Below, piece by piece: positions 9,200 through 18,040 of a DNA stretch of 64,000 bases. Numbering within the stretch: the first letter of the stretch is position 1; every line of letters begins with the position of its first letter. This DNA comes from Polaribacter sp. Z022 (GTDB lineage Bacteria; Bacteroidota; Bacteroidia; Flavobacteriales; Flavobacteriaceae): the NCBI RefSeq assembly GCF_023555495.1, contig NZ_JALCZO010000001.1, positions 620,001 through 684,000 on the forward strand. The letters run 5' to 3'. The notes below the pieces were generated by a model. It was not told the origin of the DNA. It saw only the letters and a program-made list of their open reading frames with translations, and did not search any database. The position numbers and the translations under genes were made by a program.

Positions 9200-11002
9200 A
9201 TGAAAAATACACTTTTAAAAATAGCAATCGTATTTATTACACTTGGTGTTACAACCTCTTGTAATAATGATGAATTTTTGGATCAAAGTAATCCAAATGA
9301 AATTGATATAAGTAATTTCTGGAGAAATTTAGATGAAACTCAAACTGGGCTTCATGCAACTTATAAAATGTTATATAACCATAACACTTTTAACATTATA
9401 GAAGAGTTGTTAAGATCAGATATGGGATACCCAAGTTTAGATAGACCTTTACCTGCTTCTCCTAATACTTTTCATATACACACCTATACATCTACAACAG
9501 ATGAGGTTAATGAAAAATGGCAAACAAACTATACAGGTATTTTTAGAGCAAATCAAGTTATAGAAGGTTTAGAAAAAATAGAAGCCGAAGGTAAAATTAC
9601 TGATGAAGATAAAGCAGAATGGACTTCGCAAATGGCGCAAGCAAGATTTTTTAGAGGTTTGTTTCACTACAATTTGTATACAACTTATAACAAAGGTTCT
9701 ATTATTATAAGAAAAAAAGTGCCTACAAGTTTAGAAGAATACAGTATGCCTTTATCTAAAGCAGAAGATGTAATAAAATTTATTAGAGAAGATTTAGAAT
9801 TTGCTTACGCTAACCTTTATAAAAATGGAGAATATCCAGATGGAGATGTTTCTAAAATTACAGCAGGTGCTGCTGGAGCAATTTTAGGTGATTCTTATTT
9901 AAATGAGTTAAATTATACTAAAGCAGCAACTTATTATAATGATGTAATTGATAATCATGGTTACGTTTTAGAAAGTGATTTAGATAAAATGTTTACTACT
10001 GCTGGTGAGTTTAATAGCGAATCTATTTTTGAAGTAAATTACACTGCAGATAATGTAGATTTAAGTTTTGGTCCTTGGGATGGAGATACAGGAACAAATA
10101 CCTTTGCTTTATACACAAGAGGAAACACTCAAAGAACAGCATCAAGTCCTGTATGGATTGCTTATGCATATAAAAAAGAAGTAAAAGATCCTTTAGATCA
10201 AAGAAACTATTACATAGACCCATTAGACAATACTAAAAAGATTAGAAACGTATCTCTTAGAGCTTCTTCTATGTTAGCACTTGTAGAAGATGAGCAAACA
10301 ATGTATTATGAAGTTCCTACTCACCTAGTGCAAGGACCTCCTTTTAATGGAGTGAAATGGGGTGGTTTTGGATGGTGGAAAAAATACACCAATCATGATA
10401 TTCAAGAGTTAGAAACAGATACACCTAATGGATTTGCGTATTCAGCTAAAAATGTTACTTTAATTAGATTATCTGGAGTAATGTTAAACTTAGCAGAATG
10501 TAAAATTAAAACAGGAGATGTTCAAGGTGCTTTAACTTTAATAAATACTATTAGAAAAAGATGGGGATTAGTTTTATTAGGAAGACCTAATGGAGATATT
10601 GCTTATACTTATGATAAATTAGATACAGACCCAGAATATACTGCAGATGAACTAATGCAACATTTTATGAGAGTTGAAAAACCTTTAGAAATGGGTGCAG
10701 AAGGGCATGCATCTAGATGGATTGATTTTCAAAGATGGAAAAAATCTGATAATTATGGATTTGCAGAACGTTTAAACGAGTTACAAGCTTTAACGCTTTA
10801 TGGAGTTAACTATAATTACATAGATGAAAACGGAGTTGCAAGAGTTAAACAAAATGCTCCTTCAGTCTCAGAAGATCCTACAAATGCTGTAGTAACCGTA
10901 GATTATGAGTATGACTTAGCATCTGGTAATTATGATGAAGACAAACATGGTTATTACCCTATACCATCAAGAGAAGTTGAATCTAATAATAAAATTGATT
11001 AG
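9200..11002 (+). CDS. SusD/RagB family glycan-binding lipoprotein (PUL 1)
   Basis: A 600-residue surface lipoprotein (lipobox TTSC, Cys21) that caps the SusC barrel and captures oligosaccharide. Family features include the N-terminal SusD-like region with YNLYTTY (about 155-165), TPR-like helices (QMAQARFFRGLFHYNLY, ITAGAAGAILGDSYL), and the C-terminal block NLAECKIKTGD ... RWIDFQRW ... YYPIPSREVESN typical of RagB. It lies 12 bp after the SusC gene and is followed within 31 bp by the glycan-binding lipoprotein. Confidence 0.93.
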   Translation: MKNTLLKIAIVFITLGVTTSCNNDEFLDQSNPNEIDISNFWRNLDETQTGLHATYKMLYNHNTFNIIEELLRSDMGYPSLDRPLPASPNTFHIHTYTSTTDEVNEKWQTNYTGIFRANQVIEGLEKIEAEGKITDEDKAEWTSQMAQARFFRGLFHYNLYTTYNKGSIIIRKKVPTSLEEYSMPLSKAEDVIKFIREDLEFAYANLYKNGEYPDGDVSKITAGAAGAILGDSYLNELNYTKAATYYNDVIDNHGYVLESDLDKMFTTAGEFNSESIFEVNYTADNVDLSFGPWDGDTGTNTFALYTRGNTQRTASSPVWIAYAYKKEVKDPLDQRNYYIDPLDNTKKIRNVSLRASSMLALVEDEQTMYYEVPTHLVQGPPFNGVKWGGFGWWKKYTNHDIQELETDTPNGFAYSAKNVTLIRLSGVMLNLAECKIKTGDVQGALTLINTIRKRWGLVLLGRPNGDIAYTYDKLDTDPEYTADELMQHFMRVEKPLEMGAEGHASRWIDFQRWKKSDNYGFAERLNELQALTLYGVNYNYIDENGVARVKQNAPSVSEDPTNAVVTVDYEYDLASGNYDEDKHGYYPIPSREVESNNKID

Positions 11003-11033
11003 TAAATCAAACATTTATTCTAAAACAACAACA

Positions 11034-12743
11034 ATGAAAAAATATATAATAAAAACGCTTTTATTAAGCTTGTTAGTATTAGCAGGTTGTAATGAAAAAT
11101 ACGCAGAATATAATGCGCCTGGAGAAATTAGTGATACTTCTTGGATTATAGGGTTTGACCAAAATAAACCAAAAGAAGACGCTTTTTTAATAAATATAGA
11201 TACCCATATTTCTTTTTTAGATTTATCTCAAGGTACTATTGATCATGAATGGATCATTGAAGATGGTAACTTTTTCTTAAAAGAAGGGTTTAAAAATAAC
11301 GACTCTTTACCATTATTTATTAAAGGAAATGAAACATCTACAACAGATGCTAAAGCACATGTGCTTTTTAGAAAAAAAGGTTTAAATCCTGTAAGATTAT
11401 ATAACACTTTTTCTAGTCCAGTTTCTAGAGAAACTAGCTTAGGTACTTTTACTTCTAAGCAAGTTGGAGACTTACATGTAGTAGATACCACATTTACATT
11501 TGATGTATTTGGTCATATTAAACCAGCATTTAGAATTTTACAAGATGGTGTAGTAGTTTTAGAAGTTTCTGAAGATGATATGCCAAGTCTAGATAATGAA
11601 GCAGAATGGCCTGTAGTAGAAGTAAAAGCTGCAACTGCTTTAACTTATGAAGACCTTTCTGTAGAAGGAAGACCAAACTCTAGAAGATGGGATGTGGCAG
11701 ATGGAAGCCCTGTTTCTGCAAATGGTGTTATTGCTAATTTTAAATTCTTTAGATTAGGAACTTACAATGCAGGTACAATTAAATCTAACAGATCTAATAT
11801 TGGACGTACTTATCCAGCAGCATCTGTAGAAAAAATTATTCCTTTAAAAGTAAAAGTTATTCAATCAGATTTACCTTTCGAAATTAATGGTCAAATTAAA
11901 GAATTAGAAGACGAAGTTTTACGTTTTCAGGTAACAGGAGAAATAGAAGATTTTTCAGGTCAAGAAAGTTTCTTTACAGTAAATGTTAAAAATGATAACT
12001 TTGATCAAAACATAGCTGTAACTCAAGCTAAAAAAAGTGATTCAGATGGTACTTATATAGAATTAAAATTGAGTGAACCAATTTATAATTCAGATGTAAT
12101 TACGGTTAATTATGCAGGAGGTTCTATACAATCTACAGATGAAAGATTATTAGCAGATTTTACAGCTCCTAAAAAAGTTGTTGCTCATTTTGGTAACAAT
12201 GTATTGCCAGGTAATGGTTGGGCAAGTTTTGAAGGAGAGCATAGTTCTGTTATTAATGCATATACTCAAGATTATTGGTTAGGAGCTAATAATAAAGTAA
12301 ATGGAAGTAATACTGTAGGTTATTATATGAGAAATACAGATAAATCTTTCTTAGGAGATGCTTCTATGAAATTTGAGTCTACAGATGCTAATCCTTTACC
12401 AAATGTAAACCTATGGGGATTTGCATTTTCTAAACCAGATCCAATTAAAGCAGGAACTTATAAAATGACGTATAGAATTTGGTTAGAAACAGGTAATACT
12501 TTAAAAGCTATTAGAACTGAAATAAATAAACCTGTATTTATGCAACAAGTTTGGGATATAGAAAATACACCAAGAGGTAGTTGGCAATTAATTACAAATA
12601 CTCTTACTTTACCTCAAGATGTTACAGCAACAAATACTAGATGGGCATTTAGAGTACACCCTCAGCTTAATGCAGGTGTTACAGGAGCTCAAGTATTGTA
12701 TATAGATGATTTCTCTTTAGTAGAAATTGAATTAAGACCATAA
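11034..12743 (+). CDS. Surface glycan-binding lipoprotein, SusE/F position, C-terminal CBM-like domain
   Basis: A 569-residue lipoprotein. The ATG at 11034 is chosen because it opens a clear lipoprotein signal (MKKYIIKTLLLSLLVLAGC). An upstream in-frame ATG at 10932 would add 34 residues overlapping SusD and hide the signal. Two or more beta-sandwich-like regions are followed by a C-terminal jelly-roll-like domain (about 400-569) with WASFEGEHS, GYYMRNT and LYIDDFSLVE, a layout like CBM4/9-type modules. Position after SusC-SusD suggests a surface glycan-binding protein. Family membership is inferred from position and layout only. Confidence 0.7.
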   Translation: MKKYIIKTLLLSLLVLAGCNEKYAEYNAPGEISDTSWIIGFDQNKPKEDAFLINIDTHISFLDLSQGTIDHEWIIEDGNFFLKEGFKNNDSLPLFIKGNETSTTDAKAHVLFRKKGLNPVRLYNTFSSPVSRETSLGTFTSKQVGDLHVVDTTFTFDVFGHIKPAFRILQDGVVVLEVSEDDMPSLDNEAEWPVVEVKAATALTYEDLSVEGRPNSRRWDVADGSPVSANGVIANFKFFRLGTYNAGTIKSNRSNIGRTYPAASVEKIIPLKVKVIQSDLPFEINGQIKELEDEVLRFQVTGEIEDFSGQESFFTVNVKNDNFDQNIAVTQAKKSDSDGTYIELKLSEPIYNSDVITVNYAGGSIQSTDERLLADFTAPKKVVAHFGNNVLPGNGWASFEGEHSSVINAYTQDYWLGANNKVNGSNTVGYYMRNTDKSFLGDASMKFESTDANPLPNVNLWGFAFSKPDPIKAGTYKMTYRIWLETGNTLKAIRTEINKPVFMQQVWDIENTPRGSWQLITNTLTLPQDVTATNTRWAFRVHPQLNAGVTGAQVLYIDDFSLVEIELRP

Positions 12744-12762
12744 ATGCTAAAAATTAGAAATA

Positions 12763-13167
12763 ATGATGAAAAATTTAATAAAGTATATAGCAATTTTTGC
12801 AATCGTTTTTTCATTCACTTCTTGTGATGAAGAAAGTAATTTTAAAGAATCTGATATTTCTTTAACCTCAGTGTATACATTAACTGAAATTACAGGAACT
12901 AATGCTGCATTTAAAATAAATATTTACAAACAAAAAAATATTCTTACAGAATATTCTTCTGTAGATAAATTAAAAAGTTATGAAACATCTGGATTTGTAG
13001 ATTCTTCTACAGATACTAATTATGAAGTAACAGTAAATAAATTAGATGATGGCGTTTCTTCTAGTTATGTTTTATCAGGCGATAAACTTACAGGAACAGG
13101 TACTTTAACAGTAGATGGAGTTACAGTTTTTAACGTTGTAATAGCAGAAGATCAAATTTATAATTAA
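12763..13167 (+). CDS. Small lipoprotein of unknown function at end of SusCD operon
   Basis: 134 residues, or 133 if the second ATG at 12766 is used. The signal peptide ends in a lipobox (SFTSC, about Cys21). The mature part of about 110 residues is rich in Thr/Ser and alternating hydrophobics and looks like a small all-beta domain. No family is recognised. It begins 19 bp after the glycan-binding protein and is the last gene before a strong terminator, so it is exported with the SusCD machinery and may sit in the same surface complex. Confidence 0.65.
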   Translation: MMKNLIKYIAIFAIVFSFTSCDEESNFKESDISLTSVYTLTEITGTNAAFKINIYKQKNILTEYSSVDKLKSYETSGFVDSSTDTNYEVTVNKLDDGVSSSYVLSGDKLTGTGTLTVDGVTVFNVVIAEDQIYN

Positions 13168-13185
13168 ATAAATATTACGTTCTTA

Positions 13186-13224
13186 AAAAGGAGATTATTT
13201 TAAAAAATAATCTCCTTTTTTTTT
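13186..13224 (+). terminator. Rho-independent terminator of the SusCD operon
   Basis: AAAGGAGATTATTTT pairs with AAAATAATCTCCTTT across a 2-nt loop, followed by a T-run. It lies 20 bp after the small lipoprotein stop. Confidence 0.88.
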
Positions 13225-13244
13225 GAATAAACATATTTAAAAAC

Positions 13245-13383
13245 AAATAGAAAAATACTGTTTCGTTTTAAGTAATCTATAAATTAAACCTATATTTTGT
13301 TAAATTGTAATAGAAAAACTAAACACTCTAAGGTAATATTTGCTTTGTTTTAGATAATAATGAAGACAGAAAAATACTGTCTT
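13245..13383. promoter_or_regulatory. Two copies of an AAAAATA-spaced inverted repeat before the catabolic operon
   Basis: The arms AAGACAG and CTGTCTT (13363-13369, 13377-13383) are perfectly complementary around the 7-nt spacer AAAAATA. An imperfect copy, AAATAG and CTGTTT around the same spacer, lies at 13245-13263. The two copies are 119 bp apart and precede the enolase-superfamily gene at 13461. They look like a paired operator. Confidence 0.45.
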
Positions 13384-13460
13384 ATTTTTATTTTTAACAA
13401 TTATAAGAGTCACACTCTTGCAATTTGTAATTGCTAAATAGTCAACTAAATATCATAAAA

Positions 13461-14630
13461 ATGACAATTGAAAAAATAGAAGCTTTCGTACTTAAAGATA
13501 CTTTATCTAAAAGTTTTTTCTTCTCTCAATGGGAGTATTCAGAACGTTGTATCTGTGTTGTTAAAGTAACAGCATCTAATGGTCAACATGGATGGGGAGA
13601 AGCCTATGGTCCTGCTACAATGGTAGAAGCTGGTATAAAATTATTAGAATCAACAGTAATAGGAGAAAACCCTCTAGAAAATGAAGTTATTTGGAACAAA
13701 ATGTACCGAAAAACTTTAGACTTTTCTAGAAGAGGCGTTTATATGGCATCAGTAAGTGCAATAGATATTGCAATATGGGATTTAAAAGGTAAAATATTAG
13801 GATTGCCAATTTCTACTTTATTAGGAGGTGCACATAGAAATCAAATACAACCTTATGCTACAGGTTTGTATTTTACAAATCATAATAATTTTTCAGATGG
13901 TTTTGTAGAAGAAGCTAAACATTACGTTTCTCAAGGCTTTAAAGCCATGAAAATGAAAGTTGGTTTAGGTATAAAAGAAGATGTAGCCAATGTTAAATTA
14001 ATTAGAGAAACTATTGGACCAGATATTGCGTTAATGGTAGATTCTAATCATGCATATACATTTAGAGAAGCTGTAGAACTTTCAAAAAAGATTGAAAAGT
14101 ATGATATTGGTTGGTTTGAAGAGCCAATTTCTCCTGAATTTTATGAGCAATATAGCGAGTTAAGAGAAAAAACAACAATTCCTATTTCTGGTGGAGAATG
14201 TGAATACCTAAGATTTGGTTTTAATGAATTAATAAAAAACAAATCTGTAGATATTTTGCAACCAGATATTTGTGCAAGTGGTGGTTTAACAGAAGCTAAA
14301 AGAATTTCTGCTTTAGCAACTACAAATGGAATAGATTTAATTCCTCATACATGGGGTACTTCAATTGGTTTACATGTAGCTTTACATTTTATTGCTAATT
14401 TAGAATCTATACCAGGTAGAATGTATCAAGCAAATTTTTTAATGGAATTTGATCAAACAGAAAATGGCTTAAGAGATAACTTGTCATTCCCTAAATTAGA
14501 AATGAAAAATGGTATGTTAGAAGTACCAAACAGACCAGGATTAGGAATAGATATAGATGAAGAAGTATTACGAAAGTATTGCATTAATACTACGTCTAAT
14601 GAAAACATAATAGAAAACATACTAAAATAA
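13461..14630 (+). CDS. Enolase-superfamily (MR/MLE) dehydratase or cycloisomerase
   Basis: 389 residues with the ATG at 13461; an in-frame non-ATG start at 13431 is less likely. It is a cytoplasmic Mg-dependent enzyme of the mandelate racemase group. The KxK general base is in KAMKMKVGL. The metal ligands are the Asp of MVDSNH, the Glu of WFEEP and the Glu of SGGECE. The second base is the His of LIPHTWGTS, preceded by the ASGGL loop. The PHTWG and WGEAYGP segments recall galactarolactone cycloisomerase and 3,6-anhydrogalactonate cycloisomerase. It is followed after 5 bp by an aldehyde dehydrogenase and then an aldolase. Together they would oxidise an aldose, convert the aldonate to a 2-keto-3-deoxy acid and cleave it. 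Exact substrate is inferred. Confidence 0.85.
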   Translation: MTIEKIEAFVLKDTLSKSFFFSQWEYSERCICVVKVTASNGQHGWGEAYGPATMVEAGIKLLESTVIGENPLENEVIWNKMYRKTLDFSRRGVYMASVSAIDIAIWDLKGKILGLPISTLLGGAHRNQIQPYATGLYFTNHNNFSDGFVEEAKHYVSQGFKAMKMKVGLGIKEDVANVKLIRETIGPDIALMVDSNHAYTFREAVELSKKIEKYDIGWFEEPISPEFYEQYSELREKTTIPISGGECEYLRFGFNELIKNKSVDILQPDICASGGLTEAKRISALATTNGIDLIPHTWGTSIGLHVALHFIANLESIPGRMYQANFLMEFDQTENGLRDNLSFPKLEMKNGMLEVPNRPGLGIDIDEEVLRKYCINTTSNENIIENILK

Positions 14631-14635
14631 TAATA

Positions 14636-16090
14636 ATGAAGACTAACAACTTCGGATATAAAAAATTATACATTGACGGTAAATTAGTTGATGCAGTTAG
14701 TGGAGAAAGAGAAGATGTAATTTGTCCAGCTACTGGAGAAGTAATTGCGCAAATAGCAAAAGCTGGTACAGCAGATGCAGAAAAAGCTTTAATATCATCG
14801 CAAAAAGGATTTAAATATTGGTCTAAACTTTCTTTAGAAGAAAGAACAGTTTGGATGTTAAAATTGCGTGATGCAATTTTAGAAAAAGAAGATGAACTAA
14901 GAAATGCAATGGTGCATGAAATGGGTAAAACCTATGCAGGTTCTGAAGAAGATATATTAAGATTAACAGAGGCGTTAGAATGGTATCCTAATGCAATGAA
15001 AAATTTAAGAGAAGAGCAAATTCCAGATTATGAAGGAACTCATACTCATAAAATGATTTCTAAACCAGCAGGAGTTGCCCTTGCTTATTTAGCTTGGAAT
15101 TTTCCTTTATTAAATGTTGGTTATAAAATAGGGCCAGCATTGGCTTCTGGTTGTTCTTTAATTATTAAGCCTTCAACTTTATCACCATTATCAACATATA
15201 TGGTTGGAGAAATTTTAGAAAGTATTAATTTTCCAGCAGGTGTTGTAACAATTTTAGCAGGATCTAGTAGAGAAGTGGCAACACCAATGACTACTAGTAA
15301 AATACCAGCTGTAATAACTATGATTGGTTCTACACAAACTGGTCAAAGAATTATTGCAGATAGTACTACCTCTATTAAAAAATTGGGAATGGAATTAGGA
15401 GGTAATGCTCCTTTTATTGTATTTGAAGATGCAGATTTTGAAGAAGCTTTAAACTTAGCAATCATTTTAAGATTTCATAATACTGGTCAAATTTGTGTAG
15501 CAGCTAACAGAATATTTGTTCATAAAAATATTTATGACAAATTCATGAAAGAATATGTAAAAAGAGCTTCAGAATTAAAAATTGGTTTTGGTATTAAAGA
15601 AAACGAAGATGTTTTTATGGGGCCTTTAGCTTCTAGTGAATCTAGAGACAGAATGTTCGAATTAGTTGAAGATGCTGTAAGTAAAGGTGCAACTTTAGAA
15701 TATGGAGGTAAAATTCCTGAAGATCTACCTAAAGATGGATATTGGATGCAACCAACAGTGGTTTCTAATATAACTACAGATATGAAGCTATTTAGAGAAG
15801 AAACTTTTGGTCCAGTTGCAGGTATTATGCCTTTTGATACTGATGATGAAGTTTTAGAATTAGCTAATGATACAGAGTTTGGTTTAGCCTCATATATATT
15901 TACAAATAATCATAAAAGAATAGAAAGATTCACTGAAGACTTAGAATTTGGAGAAATTCAGATAAATGGTGTAAAATATGCCATATATTTGCCTCATGGA
16001 GGCTTTAAGAACAGTGGTATTGGTCATGATTGTTCTCATTTAGCCTTAGAAGATTATTTAGTAAAAAAACGTGTTACAACAGCACTTTAA
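14636..16090 (+). CDS. NAD(P)-dependent aldehyde dehydrogenase (sugar aldehyde candidate)
   Basis: A 484-residue member of the ALDH superfamily, full length. The general base Glu253 lies in MELGGNAPF and the catalytic Cys287 in NTGQICVAANR. The cofactor-binding LAWNFPL and IIKPSTLSPLS segments and the C-terminal GGFKNSGIGHD are intact. It resembles the succinate-semialdehyde/glycolaldehyde dehydrogenase branch. It lies 5 bp after the enolase-superfamily gene and 3 bp before the aldolase gene. An ALDH, rather than a sugar dehydrogenase plus lactonase, fits a sugar that cannot close its ring, such as 3,6-anhydrogalactose; this is inference. Confidence 0.9.
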   Translation: MKTNNFGYKKLYIDGKLVDAVSGEREDVICPATGEVIAQIAKAGTADAEKALISSQKGFKYWSKLSLEERTVWMLKLRDAILEKEDELRNAMVHEMGKTYAGSEEDILRLTEALEWYPNAMKNLREEQIPDYEGTHTHKMISKPAGVALAYLAWNFPLLNVGYKIGPALASGCSLIIKPSTLSPLSTYMVGEILESINFPAGVVTILAGSSREVATPMTTSKIPAVITMIGSTQTGQRIIADSTTSIKKLGMELGGNAPFIVFEDADFEEALNLAIILRFHNTGQICVAANRIFVHKNIYDKFMKEYVKRASELKIGFGIKENEDVFMGPLASSESRDRMFELVEDAVSKGATLEYGGKIPEDLPKDGYWMQPTVVSNITTDMKLFREETFGPVAGIMPFDTDDEVLELANDTEFGLASYIFTNNHKRIERFTEDLEFGEIQINGVKYAIYLPHGGFKNSGIGHDCSHLALEDYLVKKRVTTAL

Positions 16091-16093
16091 TAT

Positions 16094-16858
16094 ATGGCGA
16101 AAAATTTATTACAAAACAGTTTAAAAAAAGGAGAAACTTTATATGGCCCTTTTTGTAAAATACAAGATCCAGCAATTGTAGAAATTGCAGCTTTAAGTGG
16201 TTTCGATTTTGTTATTATTGATATGGAACATGGTCCTTATAGCATAGAATCTGCTCAAAATATGATAAGAGCAGCAGAAGCAAGAGGAATTACACCAGTA
16301 GTTAGGGTTACAGAAAATTCTGAAACTTTAATATTAAGAACATTAGATATTGGTGCTAAATGTATTCAAGTTCCACAAATATGTACAAAAGCAGACGCAG
16401 ACAGATTGGTTAAATCTACCAAATTTTATCCAAAAGGAGAAAGAGGAATGTGTCGTTATGTAAGAGCAGCAGAATATACAAATATTAGTGGTGCAGATCA
16501 TTTTGGTAAAGCAAACGATAATATAACAACCATTATTCATATTGAAGGAATGGAAGGTATCAATAACTTAGAAGAAATAGTAAAAGTTGATGGTATAGAT
16601 GTTATCTTTTTAGGACCTTATGATTTATCACAATCTTGTGGAGTTCCTGGAGATGTTAATAATCCTAAAGTGGTTGATGCAATGAAAGGAGCTGTTGAAA
16701 CTGCAAAAAAATATGGAAAATTTGTAGGTACTTTTACTGAATCTGCAGAAAAAGCAAAAATGTGGAAAAGTATTGGTGTACAATATATTTCTTATGCAGT
16801 AGATGTTGGTTTGGTAATGAATACTTTTAAAGATATTACAAAGCAATTAAAAGAATAA
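16094..16858 (+). CDS. HpcH/HpaI family aldolase (2-keto-3-deoxy sugar acid aldolase)
   Basis: A 254-residue class II, metal-dependent aldolase of the HpcH/HpaI (2-dehydro-3-deoxyglucarate/KDR aldolase) family. Signature segments are VIIDMEHGPYSIE, the metal Glu in IIHIEGMEG, and IFLGPYDLSQSCGVPG. It would cleave a 2-keto-3-deoxy sugar acid to pyruvate and an aldehyde, the last step of the set started by the two preceding genes. It starts 3 bp after the ALDH stop and is followed by a strong terminator at 16876, so it ends the operon. Confidence 0.88.
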   Translation: MAKNLLQNSLKKGETLYGPFCKIQDPAIVEIAALSGFDFVIIDMEHGPYSIESAQNMIRAAEARGITPVVRVTENSETLILRTLDIGAKCIQVPQICTKADADRLVKSTKFYPKGERGMCRYVRAAEYTNISGADHFGKANDNITTIIHIEGMEGINNLEEIVKVDGIDVIFLGPYDLSQSCGVPGDVNNPKVVDAMKGAVETAKKYGKFVGTFTESAEKAKMWKSIGVQYISYAVDVGLVMNTFKDITKQLKE

Positions 16859-16875
16859 TTTTATTTTAATAAATT

Positions 16876-16914
16876 AAAAAAGCCTTTTTGAATTTTCAAA
16901 AAGGCTTTTTTTGT
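16876..16914 (+). terminator. Rho-independent terminator of the catabolic operon
   Basis: AAAAAGCCTTTTTGAA pairs with TTCAAAAAGGCTTTTT, followed by T residues. It lies 17 bp after the aldolase stop. Confidence 0.88.
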
Positions 16915-17073
16915 TAATAGAGTAGTTAAATAATTAGTAAAACGTTCTTTTAATGTATTACTATATTTAATCATAAAAACATCATATAAACCTTCTTATG
17001 ATGTTAAAACGAAGTATTCATAAGAGTATAAACTAATTTAATAAATGTTTTAATTTAAAAGTTTTCGATATAA

Positions 17074-17107
17074 AAAAACTCCCTCTTTTTTAGAAGAGAG
17101 AGTTTTT
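17074..17107 (-). terminator. Rho-independent terminator for the minus-strand T9SS protein
   Basis: AAAAACTC..CTCTT pairs with AAGAG..GAGTTTTT. It lies just past the stop codon at 17131 when read on the minus strand. Confidence 0.7.
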
Positions 17108-17130
17108 ATTAAAATATTTTAAAAGAATAA

Positions 17131-17829
17131 TTATTTCTTTACAAAACGTTTAGTAGAAATTCCTTTGTCAGAAGTTAACTTTAAAATGTAAATAGATTTA
17201 CTTAAAGAAGAAACATCTAAAGAACCTTGTACGTTGTTTAATGATAATACTTTTGTACCTAATAAGTTAAAAACTTCAGCAGATTGAATCTTTTCTTGCG
17301 AATTGATAAATAAATTGTTTTCTACTGGGTTTGGGTAAGTGTTAAACTCAAATGAATTAATTTTTTCAGTAGATAAAGTAGCTGCTACTATTTCAATAAT
17401 TATATCAATTTTTGTTCCCCAACCAGATCCACCAGCAGGAATGTAATTTTTACCATTGAAACGTAATGTATGATTTCCTAAAGGAGCATCAGAAGGAATA
17501 GCGTACTTAGCATCTGTTTCTGTATAAGGAGACGTTTCACCTGGAGCATCAAAAATATTATTATATGGTCCACCAATGTTAGCACCTGCAGCTTCTCCAG
17601 TTTTAACTACCATAAAAGCTCTTTCAATATTATTAGAACCATGAGTAAGTGTAAACGTTACTGTCATGTCTTTACCTTGTTCAACTTTTACAGGCGTTGC
17701 AAATTCTGTACCACTAGCACCAGTTCCTGCAGTTCCGTTAATTATAATATTTGAAGTATTTTGTCCTATCACCGAAGATGAAACTAATACAGCAAATAAA
17801 AATAAAGTTTTAATGTAATTTTTTTTCAT
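17131..17829 (-). CDS. Small secreted protein with T9SS type A sorting domain
   Basis: 232 residues with a signal peptide (ending near VIGQ). A beta-rich domain of about 130 residues follows, with VKVEQGKDMTVTFTLTHGSN and GNHTLRFNGKNYIPAGGSGWG. The last 75 residues are a T9SS sorting domain (FNTYPNPVENNLFI ... IYILKL ... KRFVKK). The N-terminal domain looks like a small adhesion or carbohydrate-binding fold, but I recognise no family. It is a single gene on the opposite strand between the two PULs, with its own terminator. It should be exported to the surface by the same route as the first sulfatase. Confidence 0.75.
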   Translation of the reverse strand: MKKNYIKTLFLFAVLVSSSVIGQNTSNIIINGTAGTGASGTEFATPVKVEQGKDMTVTFTLTHGSNNIERAFMVVKTGEAAGANIGGPYNNIFDAPGETSPYTETDAKYAIPSDAPLGNHTLRFNGKNYIPAGGSGWGTKIDIIIEIVAATLSTEKINSFEFNTYPNPVENNLFINSQEKIQSAEVFNLLGTKVLSLNNVQGSLDVSSLSKSIYILKLTSDKGISTKRFVKK

Positions 17830-17997
17830 AATTATAAATTTATATAGATTAAGTTTTTATAAAATTACAGTAAAACCCTACTTTTTTATTGCATAAAATT
17901 ACCCCAAGTAAAGTCATAATTAACAATATAACTTTTTTAGAGTCAAAATTTTAAAATTAAAACATATTAAAATGTAGCTATTTTAATTTTAAAAGCA

Positions 17998-18040
17998 TAT
18001 ATTTGGGTGCCCAATTTGGTTATCCAGTTTGGGCACCCAA
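17998..18040 (+). promoter_or_regulatory. -7 box with triple tandem palindromic operator (site 1)
   Basis: The -7 box TATATTTG is at 17998-18005. Three palindromic units follow at 13-bp spacing: TTGGGTGCCCAA (18003), TTGGTTATCCAG (18016) and TTGGGCACCCAA (18029). The first unit begins at base 6 of the -7 box, so a bound protein would block polymerase. The outer two units are exact reverse complements of each other. The third unit overlaps the TTG proposed as start of the kinase-dehydrogenase fusion. Confidence 0.75.

Noticed and set aside
10932..11033. Upstream ATG for the glycan-binding lipoprotein
   Set aside because: It would overlap the SusD gene by 71 bp and add 34 residues ahead of a perfect lipoprotein signal that begins at 11034.
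17998..18040. Tandem 13-bp repeats as a CRISPR-like array or minisatellite
   Set aside because: Only three units, no spacers of the right length, each unit itself palindromic and always fixed to a -7 box; an operator explains it better. The other three sites have the same structure.
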